Assembly: GCF_003386535.1 (NCBI RefSeq) | Contig: NZ_QTTN01000012.1 | Span: 1-64,000 of the forward strand | Direction of reading: 5' to 3' | DNA length: 64,000 nucleotides | From: Paenibacillus taihuensis | Lineage (GTDB): Bacteria > Bacillota > Bacilli > Paenibacillales > Paenibacillaceae | Shown here: in pieces, positions 16,487 through 25,704 of the stretch | How the letters are laid out: each line of letters opens with the position of its first letter | Numbering within the stretch: the stretch's first letter is position 1 | Program-made: the position numbers and the translations under genes | Notes under the pieces: generated by a model | Database searches by the model: none | The model's input: the letters and a program-made list of their open reading frames with translations, nothing else | What the model was told of the DNA's origin: nothing

Positions 16487-18229
16487 ATGAGAAAAGGTAA
16501 GTTTCATCGCGTCATCGCCATCATGTCAGTACTTGCTTTAGTCTTCACGATGGCCGCATGTGGAGGCAATAATAACGGCAACAATGCGAGCAGCGGCGGC
16601 AATAGCAGCAGCGGCAACAGCGGCAAAGAAGCCAACGCGTCGACAGACGGAGGCAATGCAACGGCAACGAACGATGCCGAGCCGGAGAACACGGCAGCTG
16701 CGGCGAACCCAGACGAGCCGGGCTGGAAATCCGACACGTCGCCGATTACGTTCGACTGGTATCTCAACTTCTCCTGGTTCCCGAACAAATGGGGCGTAGA
16801 CCCGACTTCCCAATACATTACGAAGAAAACAGGCGTTAACATCAACTTCATCGTGCCGGCAGGCAACGAGAACGAGAAGCTGAACACGATGATCGCTTCC
16901 GGCTCGCTGCCAGATTTCATCACGCTTGGCTGGTACGAGGACGGCGTGAAGAAAATGATCGAAGGCGGAATGGTCGAGCCGCTGAACAAGCTGGCGGATC
17001 AGTACGATCCGTACTTCTTCAAAGTAGCTGACCCAGCGAAGACATCGTGGTACACGCAGCCGGACGGCAATTTCTACGGTTATCCGAACGCATCGTCGTC
17101 TCCGAAGGATTTTGAGAAGTTCTCCGGCGATTACACGTCGAACCAAACCTTCCTCGTTCGCAAAGATATGTACGAAGCGCTCGGCAAGCCTGACATGCGC
17201 ACGAAGGATGGCTTCCTGAACGCACTCAAGATGGCCAAAGAGAAGTTCCCGGAAGTAAACGGCCAGCCGCTCATTCCGCTCGGCTTGCATGAATTTACCG
17301 AGACAGGCAACTACTCGCTGCAAGACTATCTGCAGAACTTCCTTGCTGTTCCGTATGAGAAGGATGGCAAGCTGTATGACCGCCGGACCGATGCGGAATA
17401 CATCAGCTGGCTGAAGACGTTCCGCAAAGCGAACGAAATGGGCTTGCTGGCGAAGGACATCTTCATTGATAAACGTCCGCAAATGGAAGAGAAGATCGCA
17501 CAAGGCCGTTATTTCGCGATGCTGTATCAACGCAGTGATTTTGCCGCTCAAGAGAACGCGCTGTTTGCCAAAGATCCGAACTCGGTTTATATCGCGGTTG
17601 ACGGACCGGCCGATGAAGCGCAAGACCCGCCTACATTGGCAGGGCCTGGTATCTCCGGCTGGACGGTAACGCTCATCTCGAAGAACGTGAAGGACAAAGC
17701 AAGAGCGATCAAGTTCCTGAGCTACCTCATCAGTGAAGAAGGCAACAAAGACCTGTACATGGGTATTCCTGGCGAGACGTACGATGAAGTTGACGGCAAG
17801 GCTACATTCAAGCCTGAAGTGCTTGATCTCATGAACAAAGACCGTTCCGCGTTCGATAAGAAATACGGCGCATCGTTCACATTCTGGATGCTGATGGATA
17901 CGAACATGAACCTGCAATGGGCGCCTCCGAGCGTTGAGCCATCGAAGCAAATGGAAGATTGGACGAAGGGCAAGACGAAGAGCTTCTCGCAATTCGACCA
18001 GATCGACCCGACGGGCAACTCCGAGGAAGGCATTGCGCATACGAAGATCGACCAGACTTGGGGCAAAACGCTGCCGAAGCTCATCCTGAGCAAATCCGAT
18101 GCGGACTTCGACAAGCTGTGGAACGAATTCCTCGACAAGCGCAAAGATGCTGGCGACGAGAAGGTTCAAGCATACCGTCAGCAGAAGTATGAGGAAAATG
18201 TAGCGAAGCTGAAAGAGTTTCTGAAATAA
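16487..18229 (+). CDS. Extracellular solute-binding lipoprotein, LplA-like
   Basis: This is the 580-residue binding protein of the importer. A lipoprotein signal with lipobox FTMAAC (Cys near residue 25) is followed by a Gly/Asn/Ser-rich tether and then a type-1 periplasmic-binding fold (SPITFDWYLNFSWFPNKWG onward, with GWYEDGVKKMIEGG and SLPDFITLGW). LplA-like proteins bind oligosaccharides; the ligand is not evident. AAAGGGG precedes the ATG. A strong hairpin follows the gene and may separate its level of expression from that of the sensor kinase downstream. Confidence 0.93.
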   Translation: MRKGKFHRVIAIMSVLALVFTMAACGGNNNGNNASSGGNSSSGNSGKEANASTDGGNATATNDAEPENTAAAANPDEPGWKSDTSPITFDWYLNFSWFPNKWGVDPTSQYITKKTGVNINFIVPAGNENEKLNTMIASGSLPDFITLGWYEDGVKKMIEGGMVEPLNKLADQYDPYFFKVADPAKTSWYTQPDGNFYGYPNASSSPKDFEKFSGDYTSNQTFLVRKDMYEALGKPDMRTKDGFLNALKMAKEKFPEVNGQPLIPLGLHEFTETGNYSLQDYLQNFLAVPYEKDGKLYDRRTDAEYISWLKTFRKANEMGLLAKDIFIDKRPQMEEKIAQGRYFAMLYQRSDFAAQENALFAKDPNSVYIAVDGPADEAQDPPTLAGPGISGWTVTLISKNVKDKARAIKFLSYLISEEGNKDLYMGIPGETYDEVDGKATFKPEVLDLMNKDRSAFDKKYGASFTFWMLMDTNMNLQWAPPSVEPSKQMEDWTKGKTKSFSQFDQIDPTGNSEEGIAHTKIDQTWGKTLPKLILSKSDADFDKLWNEFLDKRKDAGDEKVQAYRQQKYEENVAKLKEFLK

Positions 18230-18257
18230 TTAATAGCATTCAAGGGTTCCCTCATAG

Positions 18258-18290
18258 AAACAGCCGGTGGTCTATCCGCCGGCTGTTTAT
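18258..18290 (+). terminator. Hairpin after the binding-protein gene (partial terminator)
   Basis: AAACAGCCGG and CCGGCTGTTT pair around an 11-nt loop and end in TTTAT. The kinase and regulator genes that follow lie on the same strand, so read-through or a second promoter is needed. Confidence 0.75.
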
Positions 18291-18300
18291 GCCCGTTTCA

Positions 18301-18329
18301 AGCGTTCATAAGCGTTCATAAGCGTTCAT
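18301..18329 (+). repeat. Three tandem copies of a 10-bp unit (agcgttcata)
   Basis: Three near-identical 10-bp units lie directly between the hairpin after the lipoprotein gene and the ribosome binding site (GAAGGTGG) of the sensor kinase. The period of one helical turn would suit a protein-binding site, but it may be simple slippage. Confidence 0.7.
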
Positions 18330-18354
18330 TTCTTCTGAAGGTGGTTGCGATTGC

Positions 18355-20277
18355 ATGATAAGCCGGTTGCGAACGACAAGTCGAGAAATGCTATTCAAAC
18401 TGGAGCAGCTGTCCCTTCAGAAGAGACTGTTCTTCTCGTATATTTTGATCCTCCTTCTGCCGAGTCTGTTCATCTCGTTCTTCATCTTCAAGGAGCTGAA
18501 GGACAACTATATGAAAGACATCGTCAAGAAGTACGAGAATACGCTCGAGATCGAACGCGTTAACATGAACAACAACGTCGAGACGATGGAACGCGCTGCG
18601 CAGCTGTCGATCTCGGATAAAGAGGTGCTCTACTACTTGGAGCGGACGAACGAGCCGAATGCGTCGGAGCTCATTCAGTTCGACACGACAGCCGTCTCGA
18701 ATATCCTGCGCTTGCAGTTCAACAATCCGAATATCGAGCATATTCGTCTGTTCTCGAACAATCAGCGGATTAACGAGATTTGGCCGGTCATTCTGCTGGA
18801 GAAACGCATGTCGGCAGAGCCGTGGTATAAGAAAGTGAACGAGCTGAACGGCACGGAGCTGTGGTACTTCGACCGAATGGACCGGGAGCCGATTCGACCG
18901 GTTGTCGCGAGTGCAACGGAGTCGAGACCTAAGATATCGCTGCTGCGCGAGATTGAATATCCGGCAGGCAAGCATGTCGGCATTATGCAGGTCGATATGC
19001 TGCTGACCAACTTCTTCACCAATGTGTACCATAGCCCGGGCGAAGGCCAGTCACAGATGTTCGTTATTGACCGCGAGGGCAAAATGTTCCGTAATGCCAG
19101 CAATCCCTTCCTCAGCAGCGTCGGCTTAACCGAGAGCGACATTATGACGGAGCTGAATGCGCATCGATCAGGTGTAGGCAGCGGCCATTTCTTGTTTGAG
19201 CAGAAGGGCACGCCTTTCCTCGGCAACTATATTCATGTCGAGAAGCTGGACGCTTACGTGCTTAACGTCGTGTCGTTGAAGAACGCTTTTGCAGATATTA
19301 ACAAATCGCGGAACAAAATCATTTTCGTCAACATGCTGCTCCTTGTCATTCTGGCGATTTCGACGTACTTCATGAACGCGATCATTCTGAAGAAGCTGCA
19401 TACGCTGTCGGACTTCATGAAGCGGGTGCGCCAAGGCGACTTTAACTTTGACTTCACGATCCGCGGAGGCGGCGAGGTCGGAGAGCTGGCCCATCATTTT
19501 CGCAAAATGCTGAAGAAGATCAATGAGCTCATCGCCGATGCGGTCACGAAGCAGGCGGCTTCCAAGGAGGCGGAGCTGCGGACGCTGAAGAATCAGATCG
19601 ATTCCCATTTCCTCTACAACACGCTCGAGAACATTAAGATGCTTGCGGAGATCGAGAATCAGCCGGTCATCTCGGATGCGCTCACTTCGCTTGGCGGCAT
19701 GATGCGCTACAACCTCAAATGGACGAGTGAGTATGTGCGGCTGAAGGATGAGCTTGGCCATATTACCAACTACATCGCCATTATGAATGTGCGGTTCGAT
19801 CATACGGTGGATCTGCAAATTGATGTTTCATCGGATTACCTAGAGCAGGAGTTGCTCAAAATGTCGCTGCAGCCCATCGTCGAAAACTCCGTCAAGCACG
19901 GCATGAAGTGGAAAGCTTCGGAGGAGCGGAACCTCGTCATTACGATCACGGCGGTCGTGACGGATACGCATATGGTCATTGAAATTGCCGACAATGGCAT
20001 CGGGATGACGCCGGAGCAGACGGCGGAGCTGAATGCGAAGATCAGCCGGGAGGAAGCCGGGCTAGCCGGCGGTGCAGGCCGGGGCGTTCGCGCGGAGGTG
20101 GCTGCGGCGTCCGAGAATCAGACCGAGGGCAGCGGCATCGGGCTGCGCAATGTGCATCAGCGGATTCAGCTGTTCTATGGCAAGGAGTACGGCTTGCGGG
20201 TGGAAAGCAGCGAGGGCGCGTATACGCGCGTGGTGATGCGAATTCCTTATTTTATATGGAACGGGGGCTTGAGCTAG
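18355..20277 (+). CDS. Sensor histidine kinase, YesM-like
   Basis: This is a membrane sensor of 640 residues. Helix 1 is at about 22-42 and helix 2 at about 316-340, flanking an extracellular Cache-like sensor domain, followed by HAMP. The His_kinase domain has its phospho-acceptor histidine at residue 418 (IDSHFLYNTLENIK). The ATPase domain shows NSVKHGM and IADNGIGM and the GIGLRNVHQRI loop. YesM-type kinases sense extracellular sugars, often through the binding protein of the neighbouring importer, and phosphorylate a YesN-type regulator. The stop lies two bases before the regulator's start. The C-terminal domain carries an extra Gly/Ala/Glu-rich loop (about residues 565-595). Confidence 0.93.
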   Translation: MISRLRTTSREMLFKLEQLSLQKRLFFSYILILLLPSLFISFFIFKELKDNYMKDIVKKYENTLEIERVNMNNNVETMERAAQLSISDKEVLYYLERTNEPNASELIQFDTTAVSNILRLQFNNPNIEHIRLFSNNQRINEIWPVILLEKRMSAEPWYKKVNELNGTELWYFDRMDREPIRPVVASATESRPKISLLREIEYPAGKHVGIMQVDMLLTNFFTNVYHSPGEGQSQMFVIDREGKMFRNASNPFLSSVGLTESDIMTELNAHRSGVGSGHFLFEQKGTPFLGNYIHVEKLDAYVLNVVSLKNAFADINKSRNKIIFVNMLLLVILAISTYFMNAIILKKLHTLSDFMKRVRQGDFNFDFTIRGGGEVGELAHHFRKMLKKINELIADAVTKQAASKEAELRTLKNQIDSHFLYNTLENIKMLAEIENQPVISDALTSLGGMMRYNLKWTSEYVRLKDELGHITNYIAIMNVRFDHTVDLQIDVSSDYLEQELLKMSLQPIVENSVKHGMKWKASEERNLVITITAVVTDTHMVIEIADNGIGMTPEQTAELNAKISREEAGLAGGAGRGVRAEVAAASENQTEGSGIGLRNVHQRIQLFYGKEYGLRVESSEGAYTRVVMRIPYFIWNGGLS

Positions 20278-20279
20278 AC

Positions 20280-21848
20280 ATGCGGAGCTTATTAATTGTC
20301 GACGATGAGAAGAACATTCGGCTAGGGCTGCGGGCGATTATCGAACGCGGACTTCCAGGCAGCTACCAGGTGCAGCTTGCGGCTGAGGGCGAGGAAGCTC
20401 TAACGCTCATTCGCGAGGGCGGGATTGAGCTCGTCATTACCGATATTCGGATGCCGGGCATGGACGGACTGGCGCTTATCCGCGAAGTGCAGTCCCTCTC
20501 GCTTGAGACGAAGCCGGTGATGATGATTCTGAGCGGCCACGATGACTTTCAGTATGCAAAAGAAGCGATGCTGTACGATGTGAAGGAGTATCTGCTCAAG
20601 CCAATCGTGAGGGATGAGCTGTTTGCGTCGCTTGCGCGGGTGGAGCAGGAGCTCGCGCGGCGAGCGGCGCTGACGGAGCGGCTCGAAGAGGTCCATCACT
20701 ACCGGGATGAGCTGCTGGCGAGCCAGCTGAATTATATCTTCCTGCATCCGGATATGGCGGAGGCGGAGATTGCGGAGCGGTGCGAGAAGGCGGGCTGGGG
20801 CGCGGTTGTGGCAGAAAATTATTACGTCGCCCTGCTGAAGCTGGCGGGCGGAGCGGCTGGCGGGAGCAGGGCCGCGCAGCTGGAAGCGCTGGTCGCGGGG
20901 GAGCTTGGCAAGGGCATCCGGTTTTATTTCAAGGACAAGGATGAACGGTTCGTGCTGCTGTGCGAGTCGCCGGAGCCGCTCGCGCGACTGGTTGCTTTTA
21001 TGCAAAAGCATAAGATGGCGGGGCAGATAGGCATCAGCGGGCAGGTGTCTGGAGCTGGCCGAGTGAAAGAGGCATACGCCGAGGCGCGCGAAGCGCTGGG
21101 GTATGGGTTCCTGCAGACATGTGGGGAGCCGCTGCTGCTTCATTACGACCGGACGAAAGGGCATTTAGATGAGGGAGGTCAGGTGCCGGTTGAAGAGATC
21201 CGCAAGCTTGCGAACATGCTCGGCACCGACCGCGATAGAGAGATGAAGGCAATATTGACCGAGCTGCTCGATGCGAAGAAGCTGGCGGCCTTCGATATGG
21301 CGTATATGGAGGAGATCAGCAAGCAGCTGAATGAGCTTGTGATCGACAGCGTCTTTAACCGGTACGGCGAGGAGTCGGTGGAGATTCTGCGTATCTACAA
21401 GAAGGTCGGCAGCATCTACAATTTCGAGACGATCCATGATTATTTTCACGGCGTGGAGGATCTGCTGATGCGGCTTAGCGACTACGTGCGCAGCCTGCGC
21501 TCGGTGCATGCGGAGCACAAAGAGATGAAGAAGGCGGTCAGCTACATTCACGAGAACTATCACCGCGACCTGAACATGGCGATGGTGTCCAATCACGTCT
21601 CGCTGAACTACTCGTATTTCAGCCAGTCGTTCAAGGAGTTCACGGGCGAAAGCTTCGTCACGTACTTGAAGAAGGTGCGGATCGAGAAGGCGAAGGCGCT
21701 GCTGCTGGAAGAAGCCGACTGCAAAATCTACGAAGTCAGCGAGCGCGTCGGCTTCGAGAACGCGAAGCAGTTCAACCGCGTCTTCCGCGAGATGGAAGGC
21801 ATCTCGGCGATGGAGTATCGGACGAAGGCTGCGGTGGAGCGGGTTTGA
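20280..21848 (+). CDS. Response regulator with AraC-type output, YesN-like
   Basis: This is a regulator of 522 residues. The receiver domain (about 1-125) has the phospho-acceptor Asp at residue 55 (VITDIRMPGMDG) and the acidic pair VDDEKN. A long middle region (about 130-410) of the kind found in YesN proteins follows, then two helix-turn-helix motifs of an AraC domain (about 415-515, with VSLNYSYFSQSFKEFTGE and VGFENAKQFNRVFREMEG). The ATG at 20280, two bases after the kinase stop, starts the receiver exactly; an ATG at 20256 inside the kinase gene is possible. It should activate the permease/binding-protein operon upstream. Confidence 0.92.
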   Translation: MRSLLIVDDEKNIRLGLRAIIERGLPGSYQVQLAAEGEEALTLIREGGIELVITDIRMPGMDGLALIREVQSLSLETKPVMMILSGHDDFQYAKEAMLYDVKEYLLKPIVRDELFASLARVEQELARRAALTERLEEVHHYRDELLASQLNYIFLHPDMAEAEIAERCEKAGWGAVVAENYYVALLKLAGGAAGGSRAAQLEALVAGELGKGIRFYFKDKDERFVLLCESPEPLARLVAFMQKHKMAGQIGISGQVSGAGRVKEAYAEAREALGYGFLQTCGEPLLLHYDRTKGHLDEGGQVPVEEIRKLANMLGTDRDREMKAILTELLDAKKLAAFDMAYMEEISKQLNELVIDSVFNRYGEESVEILRIYKKVGSIYNFETIHDYFHGVEDLLMRLSDYVRSLRSVHAEHKEMKKAVSYIHENYHRDLNMAMVSNHVSLNYSYFSQSFKEFTGESFVTYLKKVRIEKAKALLLEEADCKIYEVSERVGFENAKQFNRVFREMEGISAMEYRTKAAVERV

Positions 21849-21884
21849 ACGAAGTGCGCCCGTCCGAAACGGGACCTCGAACGC

Positions 21885-22073
21885 TATGATGGATTTTTCC
21901 CACTCATTTTGCTCCAAAATGCGTCTTTCCGGCATCTATATTGGATATATCCACTCATTATTAGCCAAGTTAGGCCCAAACGGGCTATTTCTAACAAAAT
22001 GGATGGAAAAATCCAATATAGGTGGCAGAAATGGCGAAAATGAGCTTTGTATGTTGGGAAAATCCAATATAGG
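21885..22073. repeat. Cluster of TGGATWWATCCA-type palindromic repeats (copy 1)
   Basis: Four related modules lie in the gene-free interval 21849-22083: atggatttttcccactcat (21887), attggatatatccactcat (21940), atggatggaaaaatccaat (21999) and gggaaaatccaatatagg (22056). The modules alternate in orientation. The same family returns at 63722-63916. No coding sequence here is credible. Confidence 0.7.
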
Positions 22074-22083
22074 AGAGCGCCGC

Positions 22084-22581
22084 TTATGAGCTTCTATAAT
22101 CAAAGAATCCTCTCGCAATAGGAAGCGTTCCGGCACGAATCCATTCAATAGCTTGGATAACCAGGGGAGAAGAATTGGCAGAAGTTACTTCATCAAACGA
22201 TAGCCAAATCGCCCCGTTAGAATCCTGTCCCTCGAACGATTCAACGATGCTAACAACCTCTTCGATGTCAATTGCTGCGTCATACAAAATGGCAATATGG
22301 TGCAAATGTTCAACTGTTTCATCGTGCAGCGACCACATTACGGAAAAATCACAGACGCCAATATTCCGAAGGCTTCGAACGGTATGCCCGGTTTCTTCCC
22401 GGATTTCTCTTGTTATTCCTTGCTCTAAGGCTTCCAGCGGTTCCAAACGTCCGCCGGGCAAATCATATCTGCCGGTGTATGGACCTAGAATCTTTCGAAT
22501 AACGAGTAGGCGGCTATCGGTGGTTACACAAACCCCGTAAACGCCCATATGTCGATGAAACTTGCCGCTATCGTCAGCCAT
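22084..22581 (-). CDS. NUDIX hydrolase
   Basis: This is a protein of 165 residues with a complete Nudix box (GGRLEPLEALEQGITREIREETGH, of the GX5EX7REUXEEXGU form) at about residues 44-66. It would bind Mg2+ through the REIREE glutamates and hydrolyse a nucleoside diphosphate derivative. The N-terminal GVYGVCVTTDSRLLVIRK and LGPYTGRYDLPGG are typical of house-cleaning Nudix enzymes. AGGGGAG precedes the ATG. The substrate is unknown. It is divergent from the GNAT gene at 22690. Confidence 0.9.
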   Translation of the reverse strand: MADDSGKFHRHMGVYGVCVTTDSRLLVIRKILGPYTGRYDLPGGRLEPLEALEQGITREIREETGHTVRSLRNIGVCDFSVMWSLHDETVEHLHHIAILYDAAIDIEEVVSIVESFEGQDSNGAIWLSFDEVTSANSSPLVIQAIEWIRAGTLPIARGFFDYRSS

Positions 22582-22689
22582 TTAACGTCTCCCCTAACTT
22601 TTATTGAGAATGAAGTAAACATTTTATAGTGAAAAAAGGAAGGCATCTCTATATGATTAATTTTATTTCGATCTAAAGGAGGGATTCCT

Positions 22690-23085
22690 GTGATTGCCTA
22701 CAAAGTGAATGAGCCGCTGCAAGCGGAAGAAGTGTCTGCTGTGTTCAAGAGCTCCGGAATAAAGCGTCCTGCTGACGATCTCGAACGCATTCAAACGATG
22801 ATCGATAACGCGGATGTGAATATTTCGGCTTGGAATGGAACGAAGTTGGTGGCGATAGCCAGAGCGCTAACGGACTTCTCCTACTGCTGTTACTTGTCCG
22901 ATCTGGCCGTGTGCAAGGAATATCAGAAGCAGGGGATTGGCACAGAGCTTATCCGGATACTGCAGGAGCATCTGGGAGAGCAGGTTTCTCTTGTTCTGCT
23001 ATCCGCCCCGAGTGCGATGGAGTACTATCCGCGAATCGGCTTTGAGAAGAATGAGCGAGCTTTTGTCGTACCGAGAGTCAGATAG
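22690..23085 (+). CDS. GNAT acetyltransferase
   Basis: This is a 131-residue single-domain acetyltransferase starting with GTG behind AAAGGAGGG. The acetyl-CoA loop is VCKEYQKQGIGTELIR (the Q/R-x-x-G-x-G/A motif), preceded by the core strand LSDLAV and followed by VLLSAPSAMEYYPRIGFEKNE. The acceptor is unknown. It is monocistronic, ending in a strong terminator. Confidence 0.88.
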   Translation: MIAYKVNEPLQAEEVSAVFKSSGIKRPADDLERIQTMIDNADVNISAWNGTKLVAIARALTDFSYCCYLSDLAVCKEYQKQGIGTELIRILQEHLGEQVSLVLLSAPSAMEYYPRIGFEKNERAFVVPRVR

Positions 23086-23100
23086 AGTGAAGCTGTACTT

Positions 23101-23133
23101 CCCCGTGAGAATCAGTTCTCGCGGGGATTTTTT
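23101..23133 (+). terminator. Intrinsic terminator of the GNAT gene
   Basis: CCCCGtGAGAA pairs with TTCTCgCGGGG around a four-base loop, then ATTTTTT. Confidence 0.9.
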
Positions 23134-23221
23134 GTCCTTCCGGCGATGTTGCTGACGATTAATGCATCCCGTGCAGCGGAGTAGCTGCTTGCGACAACGG
23201 CTGCGGCGTCGGCTGTTCAGA

Positions 23222-24106
23222 CTACCCCTGCCGCCCCGACTTCCGGAACCCGAGCGGCGTCATCCCGCTCACCTTCTTGAATATCCGGTCGAAGTGCCCG
23301 GTATTCTCGAAGCCGGTCAGCTCCGCGATCGCGATTACCTTGAGCTCGGTCTCCCTGAGCAGACGCTGCGCCTCGCGCACCCGCGTCAGATGGATGTATT
23401 CCACCAACGTAAAGCCGGTGATCACCTTGAAGCTGCGGCTGAGATAATACGGGCTCATGAAGAACCGCTTCGCCAGGTCGGCGAGCACGAGCTTGGTGTC
23501 GTAGTGCTCGTTGATGTGCTGGACGACCTCGGAGATTTTGTGTTGGAGCGGACTCCCTGCCGCAACCGCAGACTGCAGCTCCGAGCTGCCGTCTCGCTCC
23601 TCCTGCATGACCGGCTGCCTCGCCGCAAACAGCAGCAGCTCCGTGAGCAGCACGCGCAGATAGGTCTCGAAGCCGAGGCGGCACTCCACGGTTTCTTTGA
23701 CCATTTTGCCGAGAAGCTCCCCTATGAACTGCTGCTCCTGAGCGCCGAGCCGCAGCAAGCGAGCATTCCCCTCGAACAGCCCGAAGAGCGCCGGATGGTG
23801 CAGCGGATGGCCCTCGCCCAGAAAAGCGTCGCTGAAGTTGATGACGATGCGCTCATGCTCCAGCGGCCCGAACGGGGCGGAGTTGTGCACGACATGCTTG
23901 CTCACGAACACGAGGTCGCCGGCTTCAATCGTATAGGAGCGGTCGTCGATGAAGTGATACCGCTGTCCCGACATCTGATAGTAAATTTCATACGTGCGGT
24001 GAAAATGGTTCTCCCGTTCGAACGGTTTCGTCCGGTGAACCTGCTGGATAAAGAAATCGCCTTCCTCATCCCCATAGGAAAGCGGTTCATCTGCTATAAG
24101 CCTCAC
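23222..24106 (-). CDS. AraC-family regulator, divergent from uxaC-uxaB
   Basis: This is a 294-residue one-component regulator. An N-terminal cupin-like sensing domain (about 15-140, with HFHRTYEIYYQMSG and AGDLVFVSKHVVH) is joined to a C-terminal AraC DNA-binding domain (about 190-290, with LADLAKRFFMSPYYLSRSFK and AIAELTGFENTGHFDRIFKK). GTG at 24106 is chosen because AGAGGTG lies six bases before it; a GTG nine bases upstream is weaker. It faces the uxaC-uxaB genes and is the natural candidate for their uronate-responsive control. Two 13-bp direct repeats lie in the shared intergenic region. Confidence 0.88.
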   Translation of the reverse strand: MRLIADEPLSYGDEEGDFFIQQVHRTKPFERENHFHRTYEIYYQMSGQRYHFIDDRSYTIEAGDLVFVSKHVVHNSAPFGPLEHERIVINFSDAFLGEGHPLHHPALFGLFEGNARLLRLGAQEQQFIGELLGKMVKETVECRLGFETYLRVLLTELLLFAARQPVMQEERDGSSELQSAVAAGSPLQHKISEVVQHINEHYDTKLVLADLAKRFFMSPYYLSRSFKVITGFTLVEYIHLTRVREAQRLLRETELKVIAIAELTGFENTGHFDRIFKKVSGMTPLGFRKSGRQG

Positions 24107-24152
24107 TGTACACACCTCTTCTGCATCGCCTGCTGATTCCTTCTATTTTAGC

Positions 24153-24195
24153 GCAAGATTAGTTAATTTTGAAAGAGATATAGCAAGATCGGTTA
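24153..24195. promoter_or_regulatory. Probable AraC-type operator between the regulator and uxaC
   Basis: gcaagattagtta (24153-24165) and gcaagatcggtta (24183-24195) agree at 11 of 13 bases in the same orientation. Their starts are exactly 30 bp apart, about three helical turns. Direct half-sites on one face of the helix are what AraC proteins bind. Confidence 0.55.
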
Positions 24196-24265
24196 TGAAA
24201 CTTCGCAAATATTGCGCTATGCTGGAGAGAAGATGGACTCTATTAAAGGGAAGGTGCATGCCGCA

Positions 24266-25672
24266 ATGAAAGCTTTTATGGACGATGATTTTCTATTAAA
24301 TAGCGAGACCGCACAGAAGTTATACCATGAGTACGCGAAGTCGATGCCGATCATTGACTACCACTGCCATCTAAGCCAGCAGGACATCTACGAGAACAAG
24401 TCGTACAACAACCTGACCGAGGTATGGCTGTACGGCGATCACTATAAATGGCGCGCGATGCGTGCGAATGGCATAGAGGAACGCTATATTACAGGCGGCG
24501 AAGGAGTCAGCGATTACGACAGATTCCTGGCTTACGCCCGCACGGTGCCGATGACGCTCGGCAATCCGCTCTATCATTGGTCGCATCTGGAGCTGCGCCG
24601 TTTGTTCGGCATCGAAGAGATCATAAATGAGAAGAACGCGCCGATCATTTGGGAGAAAGCGAATGCCAAGCTTCAAGGCGGCGGCTTCGCGGTGCGCGAC
24701 TTCATTCGGGACGCAGGCGTAGAGGTGGTCTGCACAACGGACGATCCTGCCGACTCGCTCGAGCATCACGCACTGCTGGCGCAGGAGAAGGATCTCGGCT
24801 TCCAAGTGCTGCCTTCATTCCGCCCGGACAAAGCGCTCGAAATTAACCGCGCGACGTTCGTCCCATACATCGACAAATTAAGTGCTGCCGCCGGCATCGA
24901 GATTGCCAGCTATGACGACTTGCTGCAAGCGCTGGAGAAGCGGGTTCGTTACTTCCACGAAGTCGGCAGCCGCGTGTCCGATCACGGGCTCGACTATATG
25001 CCTTGGGCGGAGACGACGCGCGAAGAAACGGCGGAGATTTTTGCACGGGGGCTTCGGGGCGAGGGCGTAACGCTGGAGGAAGAGCGGAAGTACAAGGCGA
25101 GCACGCTCGTATTCCTGGGCGAGCTGTATGCGGAGCTGGGCTGGTCGATGCAGCTGCATATGAACGCGCACCGCAACAACAATGCGCGCAAGTTCGCGCA
25201 GCTCGGTCCGGACACGGGCTTCGATTCAATCAGTGACAGCCCGGTCGCGGTGCCGGTTGTTCGTTTCCTCAGCCGCTTGGATGAGAACGACAAGCTGCCG
25301 CGCACGATCGTCTACTCGCTTAATCCGTCGGATAACAATGTGCTCGCTTCGCTCATCGGCAGCTTCCAAGGCGGGGGCATTCCGGGCAAAATCCAGCTCG
25401 GCTCCGCATGGTGGTTCAACGATACGAAGGACGGCATGCTGGAGCAGCTGAAGTCGCTCGCGAACATGGGATTGCTGAGCCGTTTTGTCGGCATGCTGAC
25501 GGACTCGCGCAGCTTCCTCTCCTATACGCGGCACGAGTATTTCCGCCGGATCTTCTGCAACCTGATTGGTGAATGGGTGGAGAACGGCGAGGCGCCGAAC
25601 GACATCCAGACGCTCGGCGAAATGGTGCAGGCGGTGTGCTATAACAATGCGAAAGCTTACTTCCGTTTCTAG
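24266..25672 (+). CDS. uxaC: Glucuronate isomerase (uronate isomerase)
   Basis: This is a cytoplasmic enzyme of 468 residues (Escherichia coli UxaC has 470). It converts D-glucuronate to D-fructuronate and D-galacturonate to D-tagaturonate. The amidohydrolase-like metal motif DYHCHLSQQDI sits near residue 27. Family blocks CTTDDPADSLEHH, FRPDKA, MQLHMNAHRNNN, GWWFND-type AWWFNDTKDG and FVGMLTDSRSFLSYTRHEYFRRI are all present. The ATG at 24266 is chosen: GGGAAGGTG lies nine bases before it and the N-terminus then aligns with known UxaC. An upstream in-frame ATG at 24212 would add 18 residues. uxaB follows 32 bp downstream. Confidence 0.95.
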   Translation: MKAFMDDDFLLNSETAQKLYHEYAKSMPIIDYHCHLSQQDIYENKSYNNLTEVWLYGDHYKWRAMRANGIEERYITGGEGVSDYDRFLAYARTVPMTLGNPLYHWSHLELRRLFGIEEIINEKNAPIIWEKANAKLQGGGFAVRDFIRDAGVEVVCTTDDPADSLEHHALLAQEKDLGFQVLPSFRPDKALEINRATFVPYIDKLSAAAGIEIASYDDLLQALEKRVRYFHEVGSRVSDHGLDYMPWAETTREETAEIFARGLRGEGVTLEEERKYKASTLVFLGELYAELGWSMQLHMNAHRNNNARKFAQLGPDTGFDSISDSPVAVPVVRFLSRLDENDKLPRTIVYSLNPSDNNVLASLIGSFQGGGIPGKIQLGSAWWFNDTKDGMLEQLKSLANMGLLSRFVGMLTDSRSFLSYTRHEYFRRIFCNLIGEWVENGEAPNDIQTLGEMVQAVCYNNAKAYFRF

Positions 25673-25704
25673 TTCGGCGGAGTGGAGAAGAGGAGAATAC
25701 TCGT

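Noticed and set aside
16538-18169. 543-codon open frame antisense to the LplA-like lipoprotein gene
   Set aside because: Shadow frame without ribosome binding site; the sense strand has a lipobox and a full binding-protein fold.
21886-22089. 67-codon ORF in the gene-free interval after the YesN-like gene
   Set aside because: It consists of the TGGATWWATCCA repeat modules and has no ribosome binding site or recognisable composition.
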